Assembly: GCA_016191815.1 (NCBI GenBank)
Contig: JACPVI010000080.1
Coordinates: forward strand, 1 to 64,000
Origin: Myxococcales bacterium
GTDB taxonomy: Bacteria > Myxococcota > Myxococcia > Myxococcales > Myxococcaceae
Direction: 5' to 3'
DNA length: 64,000 nucleotides
In this document: positions 62,456-64,000 of the stretch, one piece after another
Layout: each line of letters opens with the position of its first letter
How positions within the stretch are numbered: the stretch's first letter is position 1
Made by a program: the position numbers and the translations under genes
The notes under the pieces: generated by a model
Seen by the model: the letters and a program-made list of their open reading frames with translations, nothing else
What the model was told of the DNA's origin: nothing
The model's database searches: none

Positions 62456-62503
62456 TTCTTTTCTGCAACACTCCGCACTTCTGCCCAGTTTTGCAGAAAA
62501 GAA
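62456..62503. promoter_or_regulatory. 13-bp perfect inverted repeat upstream of the DnaC-like gene
   Basis: TTCTTTTCTGCAA (62456-62468) and TTGCAGAAAAGAA (62491-62503) are perfectly complementary with a 22-base spacer. The AT-rich arms contrast with the surrounding GC-rich DNA. It lies in the 156-base gap before the ATPase gene, about 100 bases upstream of its ATG, so it is a candidate operator, or terminator of the gene before it. Confidence 0.6.
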
Positions 62504-62600
62504 ACGTGGGCTGGCGTGGGGAGAGGCCCCTTGCGCGGGATGCCCCGGTTGGCGCAGAAGGTGACCTGGCTCAGCGCCCCCCGAGCCCAAGGAGCAACGC

Positions 62601-63512
62601 ATGGAAGCCGTTCAGCCCTCGCGCGCCTGCCCCGAGTGCGAGGGGAGGATGTACCGGTTCCTCCGGAGGGAGGAACGCGCGGCCGCAGAGGCCTGCTCCT
62701 GCGTCCGGGCGTGCCAGCGTTGCTCGGGGACGGGCTACCTCTACGTCACCCGAGAGGAGACGTTCAGCCACAAGGTCGGACCCAGGACCTACCAGTCCTT
62801 GGCTCCGTGTCCCTGCAAGCTGCTCGAGCGCAGGCTGGCGCGCTTCGATCAGGTGGGCATCCCGGCGGTGCACGCGGGCGCCGACTTCGAGCGCTACCGG
62901 CCGGCTTCCTCCGAGCAGGCCCGGGCCAGAGAGCTGGCCGTCGACTTCGCCCACCGGTACCCGTCGGCCCGCGGCTTCGTCATCAGCGGACCGGTCGGCA
63001 CCGGCAAGACGCACCTGCTCGCGGCCGCTCTCGCCCACTCGGTGATCGAGTCGGGCGCGCGCGCGAAGTACGTGGAGATGTCGCTCCTGTACGCCACCAT
63101 TCGCCGCGGCTTTCAGGAGGGAAAGAGTGGAGGGGAGATCATCGGCCCCTTGTCGGAGGTGGACCTCTTGGCCATCGACGAGCTGGGGAAGGGGCGCGGC
63201 AGCCCCTTCGAGCTGGAGACGCTGGATGAGCTGATCGCCCGCCGGTACAACGCCGGCCGGACCACGCTCTTCGCCACCAACTACTCGCTCCGGCCGCCGG
63301 AGCAGAAGGCGCGCCTGGGCTACGAGTCGACCGAGGAGCGGAAGGAGGCCGGCAAGGAGTCACGGCTGCTCTGCGACCGCGTGGGGGACCGCATCTACAG
63401 CCGCCTCTTTGAGATGTGCGAATTCGTCGAGTTCCTGCTTGACACGCCCGACTTCCGGCGGCACCGGCAGGAGCTTGCGCCCGCCGCGACCCGGAAGCCC
63501 GCGCGGCGCTGA
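62601..63512 (+). CDS. DnaC/DnaI-like ATPase with zinc ribbon
   Basis: A 303-residue protein, AAGGAG six bases before the ATG. The N-terminal 75 residues contain cysteines at 10, 13, 32, 34, 38, 41, 70 and 72 (CPEC, CSC, CQRCSGTG, CPC), probably two zinc sites. The ATPase domain has Walker A GPVGTGKT (130-137), Walker B LLAIDELGKG (189-198) and the sensor-like TLFATNYS (asparagine in the expected place). This is the plan of helicase loaders and IstB-like proteins. There is no transposase beside it, so a helicase-loader role is preferred, perhaps with the helical gene upstream. Confidence 0.75.
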   Translation: MEAVQPSRACPECEGRMYRFLRREERAAAEACSCVRACQRCSGTGYLYVTREETFSHKVGPRTYQSLAPCPCKLLERRLARFDQVGIPAVHAGADFERYRPASSEQARARELAVDFAHRYPSARGFVISGPVGTGKTHLLAAALAHSVIESGARAKYVEMSLLYATIRRGFQEGKSGGEIIGPLSEVDLLAIDELGKGRGSPFELETLDELIARRYNAGRTTLFATNYSLRPPEQKARLGYESTEERKEAGKESRLLCDRVGDRIYSRLFEMCEFVEFLLDTPDFRRHRQELAPAATRKPARR

Positions 63513-63560
63513 CCCCGGCCGATGGAATGCCGCCCCTGGGTGCGAGCTCCCGCGGGGGTT

Positions 63561-64000
63561 TCAGGCCGCCCGCCGCAGCTCCGGGCGGACGCGGGTCTCG
63601 GCGCGCCGGCCCAAGCGCCACAGAGAGAGGCGAGCTTCGGGCGCACGGTCATACGCGAGAATCCGCTGGAGGTCGTCCACGCCCCTCAGCTCCTCGCCGT
63701 TGACCGACAGCAGCAGGTCCTCCTCTTTCAGCCCCCCGCTCGAGGCCGGGGTGCCAGAGCCGACGCCGAGCACCCGCACCCCGCGCAGCTGGCCGATCTG
63801 GCCGGCCAGGCCCGAGGGAAGCGACTCGCTCCTCGCGGCGATGCCGAGGTAGCGGCGCCGCACCGCCCCGTCGTGGATGAGCAGCGCCGCCACCCAGCTC
63901 ACCGTCGAGGCAGGGACCGCGAATCCGATTCCCTGCGCGAAGGGCAGCATGGCGGTGTTGATGCCCACCACCTCTCCGCGGATGCTCAGGAGCGGCCCTC
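63561..64000 (-). CDS. HtrA/DegP-type serine protease, C-terminal part (cut by window edge)
   Basis: The last 146 codons of a leftward gene; its start lies beyond the right edge. The visible part begins GPLLSIRGEVVGINT, the last beta strands of the trypsin-like domain of HtrA-type proteases (the catalytic Ser of GNSGGPL would be just off the edge). A PDZ domain follows (about 65-130 of the visible part: GVRVLGVGSGTPASSGGLKEEDLLLSVNGEEL). The Ser-containing box is outside the window, so activity cannot be judged. Confidence 0.8.
   Translation of the reverse strand, partial: GPLLSIRGEVVGINTAMLPFAQGIGFAVPASTVSWVAALLIHDGAVRRRYLGIAARSESLPSGLAGQIGQLRGVRVLGVGSGTPASSGGLKEEDLLLSVNGEELRGVDDLQRILAYDRAPEARLSLWRLGRRAETRVRPELRRAA

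Noticed and set aside
62601-63512. IstB of an insertion sequence
   Set aside because: There is no transposase gene or terminal inverted repeat pair around it; the cysteine-rich head is also unlike IstB.

Overview
The window is uniformly GC-rich. It carries a nearly complete gliding-motility (glt) gene cluster of the Myxococcus xanthus type, many cysteine-rich lipoproteins and several very large TPR proteins. This points to a chromosome of a gliding member of the Myxococcota (myxobacteria). I cannot name the genus from the sequence.

Layout. Bases 1-2300 look like the end of an integrated element: an overlapping three-gene operon (two small winged-helix-like proteins and a DUF4145/HEPN-like protein), a terminator, a small excisionase-type helix-turn-helix gene, and then the 3' half of a tRNA-Arg(CCG) followed by its terminator. 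From 2427 on the content looks like core chromosome: signal peptidase I (lepB); a three-gene GMC-oxidoreductase operon; a peptidoglycan-binding C39-like peptidase; a lipoprotein with three repeated beta domains; a leftward run of FHA-diguanylate cyclase, GT-C glycosyltransferase, YfhO-like protein and DUF3857/transglutaminase protein (18.6-9.6 kb); a SenB-like selenosugar synthase; and small membrane or secreted proteins.

At 23.9-24.7 kb there is a patch of decayed genes beside tRNA-Leu(UAA). NfnAB (electron-bifurcating type transhydrogenase) and ffh follow. Facing ffh is a protein with clear RelA/SpoT-synthetase-like motifs.

From 60.0 to 31.5 kb, all on the minus strand, lies the glt cluster in the same order as in M. 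xanthus: gltD, gltE, gltF, gltG, an extra FHA-less gltG paralogue, gltH, a TPR protein, a TMTC-like membrane glycosyltransferase with TPRs, the giant gltI (4092 aa) and gltJ. GltG, its paralogue and GltJ span the inner membrane and end in TonB-like domains. GltD and GltE are periplasmic or lipid-anchored TPR proteins, GltF and GltH belong to the envelope end, and GltI and GltJ work on the cytoplasmic side. The motor (aglRQS), mglA and gltABCK are not in this window.

The right end holds a cysteine-rich lipoprotein, a helicase-loader-like pair (61.8-63.5 kb) and the C-terminal part of an HtrA-type protease that runs off the edge. Apart from the stretch 1711-2426, whose contents are listed, no stretch longer than 300 bases lacks a gene. 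I saw no CRISPR array, rRNA or intact insertion sequence.
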